This document shows positions 63,871 through 64,000 of a DNA stretch of 64,000 bases, one piece after another (the stretch's first letter is position 1; every line of letters starts with the position of its first letter). A model generated the notes under the pieces. That model was not told where the DNA came from. It saw nothing but the letters and a program-made list of their open reading frames with translations, and made no database searches. The stretch is from NCBI GenBank assembly GCA_036365455.1, contig JAWQUS010000016.1:16143001-16207000 (forward strand), read 5' to 3'. The DNA comes from Macrosoma leucophasiata. Taxonomy: Eukaryota > Arthropoda > Insecta > Lepidoptera > Hedylidae. A program made the translations under genes and the position numbers.

Positions 63871-64000
63871 ACAATAGTCCTGTCAGTGATGACAGATCGG
63901 TCCCAATACATCGTAACATGGTCATTTTCTAGAACTGGATCGGGCACATACCTGAAGTACGGCACCTCCGCGGCTACAAGACCGTATTTCAAGGCAAGTT
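63871..64000 (-). pseudogene. LINE-type fragment joined to the broken mariner
   Basis: On the minus strand a frame reads LKYGLVAAEVPYFRYVPDPV, then LENDHVTMYWDRSVITDRTI. I recall the YWDR-(T/S)-ITDR-T pattern from C-terminal regions of insect LINE ORF2-like sequences. It runs into mariner sequence without a terminal repeat, and continues beyond the window edge. Confidence 0.55.

Overview
This 64 kb window looks like transposon-rich, AT-rich, gene-poor DNA from a moth or butterfly (Lepidoptera). That assignment is an inference from repeat content: CR1/Daphne-like and RTE-like LINEs, a Helitron, mariner, a 5S-rRNA-derived SINE, tRNA-derived SINEs and short interspersed families of the lepidopteran type. 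I found no host protein-coding gene and no credible functional tRNA or rRNA gene. Every long open frame is either a mobile-element protein or translated repeat.

Layout. 0.4-1.4 kb: broken LINE reverse transcriptase (RT). 2.4-3.8 kb: inverted pair of repeat family A and a tRNA-like inverted element. 4.1-5.9 kb: decayed Helitron helicase. 6.1-7.4 kb: ORF1-only retroelement inserted in an older repeat. 8.1-12.6 kb: family A copies in otherwise featureless DNA. 12.68-18.07 kb: a 5.39 kb non-coding insertion with TGTAACG termini and a CGCT target duplication, packed with short hairpins; this is the most unusual object here. 18.8-21.8 kb: CR1/Daphne-like LINE with an 869-codon intact frame and a pentanucleotide tail. 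22-27 kb: family A copies, a perfect inverted tRNA-like element, an (AGAGG)n array and a solo LTR. 29-34 kb: families C, D, E and J and two MITEs. 34.7-36.0 kb: apparently intact mariner. 36.1-36.6 kb: deleted hAT. 37-43.5 kb: RTE-type LINE 3' end, 5S SINE, and a 3.35 kb RTE-like LINE inserted in a family A copy. 44.6-50.0 kb: Ty3/gypsy LTR retrotransposon nested in a TWA-duplication MITE. 51-56 kb: triplicated block, fold-back element and family I repeats. 57.6-60.4 kb: CR1-like element with intact ORF1, deleted RT and a nested SINE. 62.3-64.0 kb: LINE fragment, broken mariner and another LINE piece.

How the parts relate. The window is a stratigraphy of nested insertions, several with target-site duplications readable in the sequence: RTE-like LINE in family A (11 bp), SINE C in the CR1-like element (11 bp), LTR element in a MITE (5 bp), 5.39 kb hairpin element in an old repeat (4 bp), hAT (8 bp, one mismatch). 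SINE family C shares its 3' end with the RTE-type LINE at 37 kb, which suggests that LINE type mobilised it. Only the mariner transposase, the 869-codon LINE frame, the CR1-like ORF1 and the LTR element's pol look undamaged. Family letters (A, C, D and so on) are labels used only here.
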